Below the pieces are notes generated by a model, which was not told the origin of the DNA, searched no databases, and saw nothing but the letters and a program-made list of their open reading frames with translations. This document shows positions 1-9,244 of a DNA stretch of 64,000 nucleotides, one piece after another; position 1 is the stretch's first letter; each line of letters opens with the position of its first letter. A program made the position numbers and the translations under genes. The DNA is from an uncultured Sphingomonadaceae bacterium (GTDB lineage Bacteria > Pseudomonadota > Alphaproteobacteria > Sphingomonadales > Sphingomonadaceae): NCBI GenBank assembly GCA_947504025.1, contig CANNFX010000001.1, positions 1,455,302 to 1,519,301 of the forward strand. The letters are read 5' to 3'.

Positions 1-1171
1 GCGTCAGGGAAACACGGGCGGTTCCTCCATAGCGCAAGGCATTGGAAATGAGGTTTCGCAATGCCCGCCGCACCCAGCTCGCACGCATCTGGCCTGCCAT
101 GCGTTCACTCTGGTCAAGCGTAACAGGCTCGCCGAGATCTTCATATTCCTCGACAATCGATGCGGCGAGCGCGCTCAGCTCGATAGACTCCAGTGGATCG
201 GCCGGGTGACCAACACGGGCCAGCGACAAGATATCGTCGAGTGATCCGGCGATGCCGTCAATCGTGTCGGCCATCTTCGTGCGTTCAGCTTCATCGCTGA
301 CGCTCTCGATCCGCACGCGGAGCGCAGCGAGCGGTGTTTTGAGATCATGCCCGATAGCGCCGAGCATCACATCTTTTTCGTCCAGCAAGCCCGCAATTTT
401 TGTTTCTAGGCTGTTATGCGCTGTGATCAATTGGCTGACATCTGCCGGCCCGCTGGGCTCGATCTGATCAGCCGCATTGCGGGTATGAGCGAATTCTTCG
501 CTGCGCTTGGTCAGGGCGGCTAATGGACGTGTAATGCGATTGAGGATTAGCGCGAGTGCACCAAACAGTAAGAGGAACAACAGAACTGTTTGAACGAGGA
601 TAGCGCTGAAACCGCGGAAACTTCGTTCGCGGACACTGGCGACGCGCACCACCCGCCATTGTGCTTCCGGCTCTGCTTGCACGCCGACAACATAGATCTG
701 TCGCGGCAGATCACGCTCGCTGAGCCCTGCACGGTCTGCCCGCCGCCTCATGCGTTGTTCGGTCTCTGGCTCTTCCGTGAGGGGGCGTCTGACCGCCACT
801 ATATTTTGGGTTGTTACACCTTGGCGCAAGAAGGCCTCAGCAACCTGTGCTTCCACGCCCCCGTGGCGGCGTTCACCCGATCTTTGCGGCGAATTTGCCG
901 ATGTTTCCGGGCGCAGCGTTCGGGGAGCGCCAAATGTCGTATCTCGTAACCCATCGCGCCTGCCGCCACCACGGCGGCGGCGGGGTCGCTCGTCTTGTAG
1001 CCTGCGATCAAAGGCGAGGAGCCGGAACGCGGCGCTATTGGCGACGATGCTGTCCTGCCGAGCCATCTGTGATCGCTGCAGCAGCACCAGATTAACTCCC
1101 TGCGCCACGATCAAGGCGAGGGCGAGGGCTGCAAGCACCTGACCACGCAGCGATTTGGGCCATATGCGCAT
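1..1171 (-). CDS. Two-component sensor histidine kinase (C-terminus outside window)
   Basis: Inner-membrane sensor kinase that should autophosphorylate and pass phosphate to the adjacent OmpR-type regulator. Translated directly from the minus strand: the ATG at 1171 overlaps the regulator stop (TAATG), so the two are translationally coupled. About 390 codons are present. There is a membrane segment at residues 10-30, an Arg-rich periplasmic stretch (residues 60-180) and a second membrane helix near 190-210, followed by a HAMP-like linker. The H-box GHDLKTPLAALRVRIES carries the phospho-acceptor His near residue 275, and the start of the N-box (LRNLISNALRYGG) lies close to the window edge. The G-boxes are cut off. 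The signal sensed is unknown; the operon also holds an EF-hand protein, so calcium or another cation is a possibility only. Confidence 0.9.
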   Translation of the reverse strand, partial: MRIWPKSLRGQVLAALALALIVAQGVNLVLLQRSQMARQDSIVANSAAFRLLAFDRRLQDERPRRRRGGGRRDGLRDTTFGAPRTLRPETSANSPQRSGERRHGGVEAQVAEAFLRQGVTTQNIVAVRRPLTEEPETEQRMRRRADRAGLSERDLPRQIYVVGVQAEPEAQWRVVRVASVRERSFRGFSAILVQTVLLFLLLFGALALILNRITRPLAALTKRSEEFAHTRNAADQIEPSGPADVSQLITAHNSLETKIAGLLDEKDVMLGAIGHDLKTPLAALRVRIESVSDEAERTKMADTIDGIAGSLDDILSLARVGHPADPLESIELSALAASIVEEYEDLGEPVTLDQSERMAGQMRASWVRRALRNLISNALRYGGTARVSLT

Positions 1172-1911
1172 TAGATATTGCCACTCTCGGTACGTTTCAC
1201 GTCAGCGGCAAAGCGGTAGCCGCCGCCGCGCACGGTTTGGATCAATTGTGGATCACTTCGATCCGCTTCAATTTTTCCGCGCAATCGGCTGACCTGGTTG
1301 TCTACTGCACGGTCGAATGCATGCGCCTCTCGGCCTTGAACTATATCGAGTAGCCGGTCGCGGTTGAGGACCTGACGCGGATGGTCAACAAATGCCGTGA
1401 GAAGCCGGTATTCGGCGGCAGAGATTGGCACAAGCGCCCCTTCGGGATCTGTGAGGCGGTGTTTGAGTGGATCAAGCCGCCAGCCTTCGAATTCATAGGC
1501 CAAATCATCGCCCATGGTTGACGATGCTGAGCTTTGCGCGCCGCGCCGCAAGACCGAGCGGATACGGGCGACCAGCTCGCGTGGTTCGAACGGTTTGACT
1601 ACATAGTCGTCGGCGCCAATTTCCAGTCCGACAATCCGATCAGTTGCTTCTCCGCGCGCGGTCAGGAGAATGACCGGCAGTTTCAGATTTTCGGTAATGA
1701 AGCGGCAGAGTGACAGGCCGTCTTCGCCAGGCATCATGATATCGAGCAAAACGAGATCAGGCGGGGTGTCCCGAAGGATGGTGCGGGCTGCCGAAGCATT
1801 TTCTGCGGCGGACACGGAAAACCCCTGGCCGGTCAAATATTCGGCCAGGGGTTCCCTAAGGGATGCTTCGTCATCGACGAGCAAGATATTGGTGGGCGCG
1901 GTTTGGGTCAT
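1171..1911 (-). CDS. OmpR-family response regulator
   Basis: DNA-binding response regulator, 246 residues. The N-terminal receiver domain has the acidic pair D13/D14, phospho-acceptor D57 in LVLLDIMMPGEDG, T84 and K106 in VVKPFEP. The C-terminal half is a winged-helix Trans_reg_C domain (residues 145-238, with motifs such as ISAAEYRLLTAF and IQTVRGGGYRFA). It sits between the EF-hand gene (stop 38 bp upstream) and the kinase, which it overlaps by one base, so the three genes look like one operon. Tandem GTCGCA repeats upstream of the EF-hand gene are a plausible binding site for this protein. The family call is firm; the regulon is unknown. Confidence 0.95.
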   Translation of the reverse strand: MTQTAPTNILLVDDEASLREPLAEYLTGQGFSVSAAENASAARTILRDTPPDLVLLDIMMPGEDGLSLCRFITENLKLPVILLTARGEATDRIVGLEIGADDYVVKPFEPRELVARIRSVLRRGAQSSASSTMGDDLAYEFEGWRLDPLKHRLTDPEGALVPISAAEYRLLTAFVDHPRQVLNRDRLLDIVQGREAHAFDRAVDNQVSRLRGKIEADRSDPQLIQTVRGGGYRFAADVKRTESGNI

Positions 1912-1949
1912 TGTGTTGCGCTGCGCCTACCAGCGGTAGGTCTCAGCAA

Positions 1950-2675
1950 TCAACCGGCGCGGTTAGCACGGCGTTCTGCGCGCATCTTTTCACGAGCTGC
2001 TTTGCGTTCTTCCACGGTAACAACGCCGTTCTTGTCGGCATCGGCTGCAGTGAAGTGCTGTTCAGCAGCGGCGGTGAATTCGGCCTGGCTGATTGAACCA
2101 TCATTGTCCGCGTCGGCCATCTTCAGCATCTGCTTGCCGCCGCCGTGACCTCGGCCACCCCGGCGCCGCATGCGCTCGCCGCGTTTGCCCCGCCGTTCGC
2201 CGCGAGCTTCTTCGCGGCCCTGTTTGCCAGCTTCCATTTCTGCTTGGGACAGGCCGCCGCTGCCATCTGTATCAAGGTTTGTGAAGCGTTCTGCTCCGCG
2301 TGTTCCGCGGCGCTCGGCGCGGTGTTCAGACCGCTTCTCTTTACGTTCAGCACGCTCAGCCTTGCGTGCTTCGCGGTGTGCTTGCATTTCTGCCCGAGTG
2401 ACTTCGCCGTTATTGTCGGCGTCCATTGCAGCAAAACGTTCTGCCTTTTTGGCTTCGCGATCGGCTGGGTTGAGTAGGCCGTCACCATTAACATCCATCT
2501 TAGCGAACCGCGCTGCGGTCGCTGCGCTATGTTCAGCAAGCGTAACCTGTCCGTCGCCGTTGGCGTCGGCGCGGGCTTGCTTGCCGCCGCCTTGAGCGGC
2601 GATGGCAACGCTGCCAGCGGTCAAGGCGAGAACTGCGGCCGAAAGACCGAGGGTGATTTTCTTCTTATTGGTCAT
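1950..2675 (-). CDS. Secreted EF-hand protein with six Ca-binding loops
   Basis: Protein of 241 residues with a Sec-type signal peptide (KKK followed by a hydrophobic stretch ending near AIAAQ, residue 28). Six canonical 12-residue EF-hand loops start near D37, D61, D85, D135, D188 and D212, for example DANGDGQVTLAE and DADNDGSISQAE. Very basic Arg/Lys/Glu linkers separate the pairs. It probably binds calcium (or another divalent cation) in the periplasm. The ribosome site AGGAGC lies 7 bases before the ATG. It is the first gene of the operon with the response regulator and kinase, so it may act as a sensor accessory or an output of that system; this is inference. Confidence 0.85.
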   Translation of the reverse strand: MTNKKKITLGLSAAVLALTAGSVAIAAQGGGKQARADANGDGQVTLAEHSAATAARFAKMDVNGDGLLNPADREAKKAERFAAMDADNNGEVTRAEMQAHREARKAERAERKEKRSEHRAERRGTRGAERFTNLDTDGSGGLSQAEMEAGKQGREEARGERRGKRGERMRRRGGRGHGGGKQMLKMADADNDGSISQAEFTAAAEQHFTAADADKNGVVTVEERKAAREKMRAERRANRAG

Positions 2676-2780
2676 TTTATGCTCCTGAAATTCTTGAGAC
2701 GGGCCGCAGTGCTACTTTCAGAAGGGGGAGAAACTATTCAGCATCACCGCGACCCTTGATCACTGTTCTAGAAGGTGAGT

Positions 2781-2828
2781 GTCGCAGTATTATGCCGGAA
2801 TAGTGCGACTTTGTCGCAAAGTGTCGCA
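2781..2828 (-). promoter_or_regulatory. GTCGCA repeat cluster upstream of the EF-hand/two-component operon
   Basis: GTCGCA occurs at 2781, 2813 and 2823 on the plus strand, with an inverted copy TGCGAC at 2804-2809. The 2813 and 2823 copies are exactly 10 bp apart (one helical turn), as in OmpR-family operators, and 2804-2818 forms the dyad TGCGAC-TTT-GTCGCA. The cluster lies 106-153 bp upstream of the EF-hand start. Binding by the neighbouring regulator is inferred. Confidence 0.45.
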
Positions 2829-2863
2829 GGATTGTTGACACGTTCATCTGGGTGCAAACTGCT

Positions 2864-3262
2864 TTAACGGGGGCGGTGCTCGGTGCCTTCGCCGGCAGTG
2901 ATAAACAATGCTTCAACTTCACCCTCGACATCAGCAGTGTGCCACACGCCGGATGCGTTGATCGCATATTGGCCAGGACTCAGGCTGATGCGGGTATCTT
3001 CGCCATCAGGCCTCTCTTGGATCAGGTCCATCGCACCCGAAATGCATAAGACCACCTCGGAGCCTTTTGGATGCATTTCCCAAACATCCCATGATTTGTC
3101 GAAGCGATACATGCTGACAAGCCGCCCCTCGGCCCCGTCATTACCGTGACGCTGGCCGTATCCGGCATACCATTCCATTCCGTCAAATGGCGGCTGGGCT
3201 ACCGAAGTGGCACCCAGCCCCAGATGGATGAAATTTTCATGGAGGTCGGAAGGACCCGCCAC
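2864..3262 (-). CDS. Cupin-domain protein
   Basis: Single-domain cupin of 132 residues. A WEMHPKGSEVVLCISG segment matches cupin motif 1 (Gly-rich, with His and Glu), and PGQYAINASGVWHTADV matches motif 2 with its His, so a metal-binding jelly roll is expected. Substrate unknown. The GTG start lies 3 bp after the stop of the VOC gene, so the two are co-transcribed. The first in-frame ATG would remove 28 residues of the fold, so the GTG is preferred. Confidence 0.75.
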   Translation of the reverse strand: MAGPSDLHENFIHLGLGATSVAQPPFDGMEWYAGYGQRHGNDGAEGRLVSMYRFDKSWDVWEMHPKGSEVVLCISGAMDLIQERPDGEDTRISLSPGQYAINASGVWHTADVEGEVEALFITAGEGTEHRPR

Positions 3263-3265
3263 GCT

Positions 3266-3643
3266 TTAGTCTGCCTGAACCATGCAGAATGCGTTGAGTT
3301 TATTACCGTCGAGATCGCGGAAATATCCGGCGTAGAAGCCTTCGCCGCGCGGTCCGGGCGCACCTTCGTCGGTGCCGCCTTGAGCGATGGCGATGTCATA
3401 GATACGCTTCACCTGATCGGGGTCGCTCGCTTGAAATGCCACCATCGTGCCATTGCCGACGCTAGCTTCTTTTCCATCAAACGGCTGGCTTAGCGCCACG
3501 CCCGCCGGGCCGTCCATTGTGCCCCATGCAATAAATGTATCGAAATCCATCATTCGGCCAACGCCCATTTCCTTGGCGATGGCATCATAGAATTTGGCAT
3601 GTTCTTGCAGGTTTTTCGTACCCAGCGTGACGTAACCGATCAT
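3266..3643 (-). CDS. VOC-superfamily (glyoxalase-like) protein
   Basis: Cytoplasmic single-module VOC protein of 125 residues. Visible hallmarks are the N-terminal MIGYVTLGTKNLQEHAKFY strand-helix and the C-terminal GGTDEGAPGPRGEGFYAGY and RDLDGNKLNAF segments typical of glyoxalase/bleomycin-resistance folds. The ribosome site GGAGA lies 7 bases before the ATG. It forms an operon with the downstream cupin gene. A clear paralogue lies at 43928-44317. The substrate cannot be read from sequence. Confidence 0.85.
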   Translation of the reverse strand: MIGYVTLGTKNLQEHAKFYDAIAKEMGVGRMMDFDTFIAWGTMDGPAGVALSQPFDGKEASVGNGTMVAFQASDPDQVKRIYDIAIAQGGTDEGAPGPRGEGFYAGYFRDLDGNKLNAFCMVQAD

Positions 3644-3699
3644 CTTCTTTCTCCGTATGATTCGCGATAATTCAGAACATTACAGGAACAAATTTAATC

Positions 3700-5517
3700 C
3701 TACAAGGGCGCGCATGCATCCTTGAGGAAGGCTAGTGCCTCACCTTCCATCTGCGGTGCGAGCACTTCCTCGACCTTTGCGTGATAGTTATTCCACCAAG
3801 CTTTTTCTGCGCGTGAAAGCATCGAAGCTTCGACCATATTGCGGGCAATTGGAGCTAAGGTGAGTGTTTCAAAGCCGAGATACTCACCGTCCGAGCCGGC
3901 AATTTCTCGCGGTTCGATCAGAACGAGATTTTCTATCCGAATGCCGTATTCGCCAGCTTTGTAATAACCCGGCTCATTTGAACAGATCATGCCGGCACGC
4001 AGAGGCTCGTTCACTCCGGCCTGTCCGCCAGCCGGTTTCGCTATGCGCTGTGGTCCCTCGTGAACCATCAAGAAGGCGCCGACCCCGTGACCTGTTCCGT
4101 GAGCATAATCGACACCATCCATCCAGAGGAACTGGCGAGCGAGTACATCGAGCTGCCCGCCGGTTGTACCGTTGGGAAATATCTGGCGGTCGAGCGCGAT
4201 GTGTCCTTGCAGGACGCGGGTGAAGCGGTCGCGGATGTCAGCCGGAGGGTTGGCCTTCTTACCTTCGCCTGAAATCCAGACGGTACGAGTAATGTCGGTT
4301 GTCCCTGCGGGGTATTGCCCGCCTGAATCGCATAGGAATACACTGCCGGGAATGAGCGGGGCGTTGCTTTCTTCGTCGACCTTATAATGCGGACTTGCCC
4401 CATTGGCACCGGCGCCGGAGATTGTATCGAAAGAATTGTCGCGCATGTCGCCGCATTCGCAGCGAAATTTTAAAAGCCGATCTGCCGCTGATAGTTCGTC
4501 GAGTTGCCCCTTTGGCCCTTCGACCGATAGCCAATGGAGGAACTTGGTGATCGCAACGCCGTCGACAGCCTGCGCGTCCCGGTGCCCCTGCTGCTCGGCG
4601 GGGTTTTTCTGTGCGCGTGGCAGTACTGTCGGGTCTCGGGTTGTGACGATAGTAGCGCCGGCTTCGTCCAACGCGGCAAAAACTGCCGCGACAGAACGCT
4701 CTGGGTCTACCGCTACGCGTTTGTCCTTCATAGCTCTTAGTGTTGGGACGAAATCGTCGCGGTTGCGGACTTTCACTGCATTGCCGAGATGGGCGGTCAG
4801 CTCAGGCGTCACCTTCTCTGGTGCGATGAACATCTCTGCTGTTCCATCGGCATGAGCGATCACAAACGACAGGGCGACCGGTGTGTTATCTACGTCGGAA
4901 CCGCGAACATTGAGCAGCCACGCCACCGAGTCGAGTGCGGAAACCACAGTTGCGTCCAGCCCCTCGGCCTTCAGCCATTCGCCGATATCACCGCGTTTTG
5001 CGGCAGAAGACTTGCCTGCCAGCTCATCATCATAAGGAACCGCAACCGCTGACGAAGCCGCTGGCTGGTCTTGCCACACAGCGTCCAAAGGATTGCCGTC
5101 AGTCGGGATCAACTGTCCGCCTTTTGCTGTGAGCACTGCTTCGACAGAATTGGCCCAGTCACGGCCATGCAGCCACGCATCATAACCAAGCTTGGTTCCT
5201 TCAGGCGCGTTTGCCTTCAGCCATTCGGGAATGCTGGTCGAAGGCACATTTTCATATTCCCAGAACTGGCCGTCGACCTGTTCGCGCACTTGAATGGTAT
5301 AGCGGCCATCGACGAACATGATCGCGCGGTCCTTCATGACCATGCCTGTGCCTGCTGAACCACCAAATCCGTTCAACCATCCGAGCCGTTGTGCATAGGC
5401 GCCGACATATTCGGACATGTGCTCATCAGAAATCGGAATGACGAAGCCGTCGAGCCCCCTGCGCGTGAGCTCCTTGCGGAGAGCGTCGAGGCGGGCTTCG
5501 TGTGTGTGCATAAGCAT
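3700..5517 (-). CDS. Xaa-Pro aminopeptidase, M24 family (aminopeptidase P)
   Basis: Metallopeptidase of 605 residues that removes N-terminal residues preceding proline. Two creatinase-like N-terminal domains precede a C-terminal pita-bread domain. Its metal ligands are visible: Asp in SVFLCDSGGQY, Asp in GTTDITRT, His in HGTGHGVG, Glu in MICSNEPGYY and Glu in IRIENLVLIE. The reading frame is open to 5721, but the start is placed at the ATG at 5517 because AAAGGA lies 10 bases upstream and a longer form would run through the start of the divergent oligopeptidase gene. The two peptidase genes are divergent across 38 bp and may share control. Length fits the long bacterial/eukaryotic-type APP group (about 600 residues). 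Confidence 0.92.
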   Translation of the reverse strand: MLMHTHEARLDALRKELTRRGLDGFVIPISDEHMSEYVGAYAQRLGWLNGFGGSAGTGMVMKDRAIMFVDGRYTIQVREQVDGQFWEYENVPSTSIPEWLKANAPEGTKLGYDAWLHGRDWANSVEAVLTAKGGQLIPTDGNPLDAVWQDQPAASSAVAVPYDDELAGKSSAAKRGDIGEWLKAEGLDATVVSALDSVAWLLNVRGSDVDNTPVALSFVIAHADGTAEMFIAPEKVTPELTAHLGNAVKVRNRDDFVPTLRAMKDKRVAVDPERSVAAVFAALDEAGATIVTTRDPTVLPRAQKNPAEQQGHRDAQAVDGVAITKFLHWLSVEGPKGQLDELSAADRLLKFRCECGDMRDNSFDTISGAGANGASPHYKVDEESNAPLIPGSVFLCDSGGQYPAGTTDITRTVWISGEGKKANPPADIRDRFTRVLQGHIALDRQIFPNGTTGGQLDVLARQFLWMDGVDYAHGTGHGVGAFLMVHEGPQRIAKPAGGQAGVNEPLRAGMICSNEPGYYKAGEYGIRIENLVLIEPREIAGSDGEYLGFETLTLAPIARNMVEASMLSRAEKAWWNNYHAKVEEVLAPQMEGEALAFLKDACAPL

Positions 5518-5555
5518 TGCTTGCGGTCCTTTCGTGCGCACAATAGACGCCCCTG

Positions 5556-7619
5556 ATGACCAATGCCACTCCAGTATCGCCGCCTGTCGCGGCAAAACGC
5601 CCCTCCACCTCGACCCACCACGGCATCGAAATGACTGACGATTACGCTTGGCTGCGCGATCCGGGCTATCCCAAGGTCGAGGATAAGGAGATTCTCGCGC
5701 ATCTCGAGGCGGAGAACGCATGGTTCAAAGCGCGTATGGGCGACCGGCAGGACCGGATAGACGCGCTGTTCACTGAAATGCGCGCGCGCATCAAAGAGGC
5801 TGACAAGTCGGTTCCGCAGAAGGATGGCGACTACCTCTATTGGACCGAGTTCGAAGAAGGCGCGGAATATCGCAAGTGGTGGCGCAAGCCGGTTTCGGGT
5901 GGCGCAGATGAGTTAATCCTCGATGAAGTCACGCTGGCTGAGGGCAAGGAGTATTTCCGTCTGGGTGCGCTTTCCGTCAGTAAGGATGGCAAGTTGTTGG
6001 CCTATTCGATCGACGATAGCGGGTCCGAACGCTTCACCATGCGCATCAAAGTCCTAGCGAGCGGCGAACATTTGCCTGATGAAATTCCAGGTACACTGTC
6101 CGCGCTGGTTTGGTGCGCGGATGATAAGGCGCTCGTCTATTCGCTAGCCAATGAACAATGGCGAACGGATAATGCACGGCTCCACTGGCTGGGTCAGCCA
6201 ATTGAAGATGACGTCGAACTCTATCACGAAGACGACGAGGGTTTCCGTGTCGGCAGTTCAATCTCCGCTCAAGACGACTGGCTCCTGATTGGTTCGTCAG
6301 ACCACGAAACCAGCGAAGTACGGCTGGTGCCTGCATCCGATCCGGCGGCAGCGCCTGTGCTTGTAAAGGCGCGGCAGAAAGGCATGGAATATGATGTCGA
6401 CCTGCGCGACGGGACGCTCTTCATCCACACCAACGACACGCATGAAAATTTCCGTGCTGCTACTGCACCGCTCGGTCAGCCGGGCGAATGGACGACTTTG
6501 ATCGAGGGGTCCGACGAGTTTTATCTGACCGGGCTCGAGCTGTTTAAAGATTTCTACGTTACCGAAGGGCGGCTGCGCGGTTTGGACCGTGTGGAACTGC
6601 GTTATTACGATGATCCAGCGCGGATCGAGCCAGTCGAATGGCCCGAAGAAAGCTTCAGCGCGGGTTCTGCAGGTAACCCGGAATATGATAGCTCGGTGCT
6701 GCGGATGTCCTACAATTCAATGGTCACACCAAACACGGTGTTTGACTATCACGTCGAAGAACAAAGGCTCGAAGAGCTGAAGGTGCAGGAGATTCCTTCT
6801 GGCTACGATTCGTCGCTCTACACAACGGAGCGACTGGAAATCGAAGCGCGTGATGGGACCATGATCCCCGCCAGTATCATCTACCGGAAGGATCGCGCAC
6901 TCGGCGGCCCACTGCATCTCTATGGCTATGGCGCATACGGCATCGCCATCGAACCGGGTTTCTCGACTACGCGTTTCAGTCTGGTCGATCGCGGCTTTGC
7001 CTATGTCATCGCACATATTCGCGGCGGTGATGACCTTGGCCGTGCTTGGTATAAAGCTGGCAAGCTGGAGCAGCGCACCAATGCCTTCAACGACTTCGTT
7101 GATGTGGCAAAAGGACTGGTTGAGCGCGGCTATACCGCAGCCGGCAAGATCAGCATTTCAGGCGGATCGGCTGGCGGTGAACTGATGGGTGCGGTGATCA
7201 ATTCAGATCCTGAGCTATTCGGTGCGGTCGTCGCGCATGTGCCTTTCGTCGATGTGCTGAATACGATGCTCGATGCCAGCCTGCCGCTGACGCCTGGCGA
7301 ATGGCCCGAATGGGGTAATCCGATCGAGGATAGGGCGGCATATGAATTGATTGCCAGCTACAGTCCCTATGATCAGGTCGCGTCGCATGATTATCCGCCG
7401 ATGCTGGTGACTGCGGGACTCAACGACCCCCGGGTGACCTATTGGGAACCGGCAAAGTGGGTGGCCAAGCTGCGCGAGTTGAAGACGGACAACAATGTGT
7501 TGCTTTTGAAGACCAACATGGGCGCTGGCCATGGCGGCAAATCAGGCCGATTTGAAAGTCTGAAGGAAACTGCCGAGGAGTTCGCCTTTATTCTTTGGCA
7601 GATGGGTGTCGAACAGTGA
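5556..7619 (+). CDS. ptrB: Oligopeptidase B / prolyl oligopeptidase family (S9A)
   Basis: Serine peptidase of 687 residues that cleaves short peptides. An N-terminal seven-bladed beta-propeller (residues about 75-420) is followed by an alpha/beta-hydrolase domain. The catalytic Ser is in SISGGSAGGELMGAV, the Asp in GLNDPRVTYWEPAKW and the His in MGAGHGGKSGR; GYGAYG and AHIRGGDDLGR are family hallmarks. It has no signal peptide, so it should be cytoplasmic. It is divergent from the M24 aminopeptidase, and its stop overlaps the start of the downstream thioesterase gene (GTGA). Oligopeptidase B versus plain prolyl oligopeptidase rests on overall likeness only. Confidence 0.9.
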   Translation: MTNATPVSPPVAAKRPSTSTHHGIEMTDDYAWLRDPGYPKVEDKEILAHLEAENAWFKARMGDRQDRIDALFTEMRARIKEADKSVPQKDGDYLYWTEFEEGAEYRKWWRKPVSGGADELILDEVTLAEGKEYFRLGALSVSKDGKLLAYSIDDSGSERFTMRIKVLASGEHLPDEIPGTLSALVWCADDKALVYSLANEQWRTDNARLHWLGQPIEDDVELYHEDDEGFRVGSSISAQDDWLLIGSSDHETSEVRLVPASDPAAAPVLVKARQKGMEYDVDLRDGTLFIHTNDTHENFRAATAPLGQPGEWTTLIEGSDEFYLTGLELFKDFYVTEGRLRGLDRVELRYYDDPARIEPVEWPEESFSAGSAGNPEYDSSVLRMSYNSMVTPNTVFDYHVEEQRLEELKVQEIPSGYDSSLYTTERLEIEARDGTMIPASIIYRKDRALGGPLHLYGYGAYGIAIEPGFSTTRFSLVDRGFAYVIAHIRGGDDLGRAWYKAGKLEQRTNAFNDFVDVAKGLVERGYTAAGKISISGGSAGGELMGAVINSDPELFGAVVAHVPFVDVLNTMLDASLPLTPGEWPEWGNPIEDRAAYELIASYSPYDQVASHDYPPMLVTAGLNDPRVTYWEPAKWVAKLRELKTDNNVLLLKTNMGAGHGGKSGRFESLKETAEEFAFILWQMGVEQ

Positions 7620-8017
7620 GCAGTCGCCACACACTAAGCTTCACTGCCAAGCCAGAAGACATCGACGAATTGGGTCATGTGAACAACGCGGTCTGGGTTC
7701 AATGGGTACAGGATATGGCAACCGCGCATTGGGATGCGGTTGCCTCGCCCGAACATATCGCCGCCTTCGCCTGGGTCGTGATCCGGCATGAGCTGGATTA
7801 CCGCGGCAATATCAAGGTCGGGGAGACCGTAACTGGCGAAACCTTTATCCCAGGCGAGCCTAGCGGCGCGAAGTTTGATCGCCGGGTCGATTTTCGCAAT
7901 GCCCAAGGCAAGGTGATCGTCAGCGCCAATACGACATGGGCGATGATCGACCGGAAGAGCGGACGGTTAATGCGGGTTCGGCCCGAAGTTTCAGCACCAT
8001 TTCTCATAGAGAATTGA
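7616..8017 (+). CDS. Acyl-CoA thioesterase, hotdog fold (4HBT)
   Basis: Hotdog-fold protein of 133 residues. The segment EDIDELGHVNNAVWVQWV is the classic 4HBT motif with catalytic Asp (DELGHVNN), and a WAMIDRKSGRLMRV strand lies near the C-terminus. It should hydrolyse acyl-CoA or acyl-ACP thioesters in the cytoplasm. The GTG start at 7616 overlaps the upstream peptidase stop by 4 bases, implying coupling. An in-frame TTG at 7595 would overlap the peptidase further and adds nothing to the fold. Confidence 0.85.
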   Translation: MSSRHTLSFTAKPEDIDELGHVNNAVWVQWVQDMATAHWDAVASPEHIAAFAWVVIRHELDYRGNIKVGETVTGETFIPGEPSGAKFDRRVDFRNAQGKVIVSANTTWAMIDRKSGRLMRVRPEVSAPFLIEN

Positions 8018-8048
8018 GGTCCTGATCCACACTGGCTGATCCGGTGGG

Positions 8049-9167
8049 TTAGCTTGCCAGCGCTTCGGCAATCGGAAGATGATCGTAGCCCAGTTCCTCG
8101 GCCACTGCGCCGTAGGTTACTCTGCCGGCGTGCACATTCAGGCCATCTGCCAGATGCGGATTGTCGAGCAGGGCTGCTTTCCAACCCATCCGTGCGATGC
8201 GCAAGGCGTGGGGAAGGGTGACGTTGTTCAGCGCATAGGTGCTGGTGCGTGCGACTGCACCAGGCATATTAGCGACGCAATAGTGGACGATATCATCAAC
8301 CACATAGGTCGGGTCGGCGTGGGTCGTGGCTTTGCTGGTTTCAAAACAACCGCCCTGATCGATGGCGACATCAACCAATACCGCACCGGGCTTCATCATG
8401 CCGAGCATTTCACGGCTTATCAGCTTGGGTGCAGATGCGCCCGGGATTAAGACAGCGCCGATCACTAGATCAGCTTCAAATACAGCTTCTTCAAGATTTG
8501 CCTTATTGGAAAACCGAGTGGCTGCGCGATTTTCGAAATGCGTGCCAAGTTCTTCGAGAACTTCCGGGTTGCGGTCGAGAATACTAACTCGCCCGCCAAG
8601 ACCAACGGCCATTTGCGCTGCGTTAAAGCCGACAACGCCGCCGCCGATAACGACAACATTGGCTGGCATTACGCCAGGTACGCCGCCGATCAGAACACCG
8701 CGTCCTTGGTGTTCTTTTTGCAGTGCGGTTGCGCCGGCCTGAATGCTCATGCGCCCTGCTACCTGGCTCATTGGTTTGAGCAGGGGCAGAATTCCGCCCG
8801 GTCCGGTTACAGTTTCATAGGCAATCGCTGTCGCGCCGCTGTCGACCAGTTCGCGGGTTTGGTCAGGATCGGGAGCGAGGTGGAGGTACGTGTAAAGGAT
8901 CTGCCCTTCGCGCAGCATGGCGCGTTCGACTGCTTGCGGCTCTTTGACTTTTACGATCATCTCGCAACCGTCAAAAATGCTCTTGGCGTCAGGCTTGATG
9001 ATACCCCCGGCGCTTTCGAACTCTTCGTCAGTCGCGCCAATACCCAACCCAGCACCGGTTTCAATCCAGACTTCATTGCCTTGCGAAACTAGTTCGCGGA
9101 CGCTCTCTGGCGTCAGTCCAACCCGATATTCGTGATTTTTAATTTCGCGAGGTGTGCCAACAATCAT
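8049..9167 (-). CDS. ald: Alanine dehydrogenase
   Basis: NAD-dependent L-alanine dehydrogenase (alanine to pyruvate plus ammonia), 372 residues, the usual length. The start is typical ([17 protein letters not shown]), followed by the substrate-site IVKVKEPQ segment, the YTYLHLAPD segment with catalytic His and the Rossmann motif [16 protein letters not shown]. The ATG at 9167 is chosen over an upstream in-frame start at 9224 because AAGGAGA lies 7 bases before it and families begin here. It stands alone on the minus strand, with an inverted repeat about 65 bp upstream that could bind an Lrp/AldR-type regulator. Confidence 0.96.
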   Translation of the reverse strand: MIVGTPREIKNHEYRVGLTPESVRELVSQGNEVWIETGAGLGIGATDEEFESAGGIIKPDAKSIFDGCEMIVKVKEPQAVERAMLREGQILYTYLHLAPDPDQTRELVDSGATAIAYETVTGPGGILPLLKPMSQVAGRMSIQAGATALQKEHQGRGVLIGGVPGVMPANVVVIGGGVVGFNAAQMAVGLGGRVSILDRNPEVLEELGTHFENRAATRFSNKANLEEAVFEADLVIGAVLIPGASAPKLISREMLGMMKPGAVLVDVAIDQGGCFETSKATTHADPTYVVDDIVHYCVANMPGAVARTSTYALNNVTLPHALRIARMGWKAALLDNPHLADGLNVHAGRVTYGAVAEELGYDHLPIAEALAS

Positions 9168-9228
9168 GGAGCGTCTCCTTCTAGGCCGCACTTTTACAGA
9201 CGAAACGATTACGCGGCAACGCAAGTTT

Positions 9229-9244
9229 ATTACGTGGGCGTAAT
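9229..9244. promoter_or_regulatory. Inverted repeat upstream of ald
   Basis: A perfect dyad ATTACG-TGGG-CGTAAT lies 62-77 bp upstream of the ald start and overlaps the yggS stop codon. The position would suit an operator of ald. It is too short and lacks the T-run expected of a terminator. Confidence 0.35.

Noticed and set aside
5518-5721. N-terminal extension of the M24 aminopeptidase
   Set aside because: It would read through the start of the divergent oligopeptidase gene and has no good ribosome site; ATG 5517 has AAAGGA.
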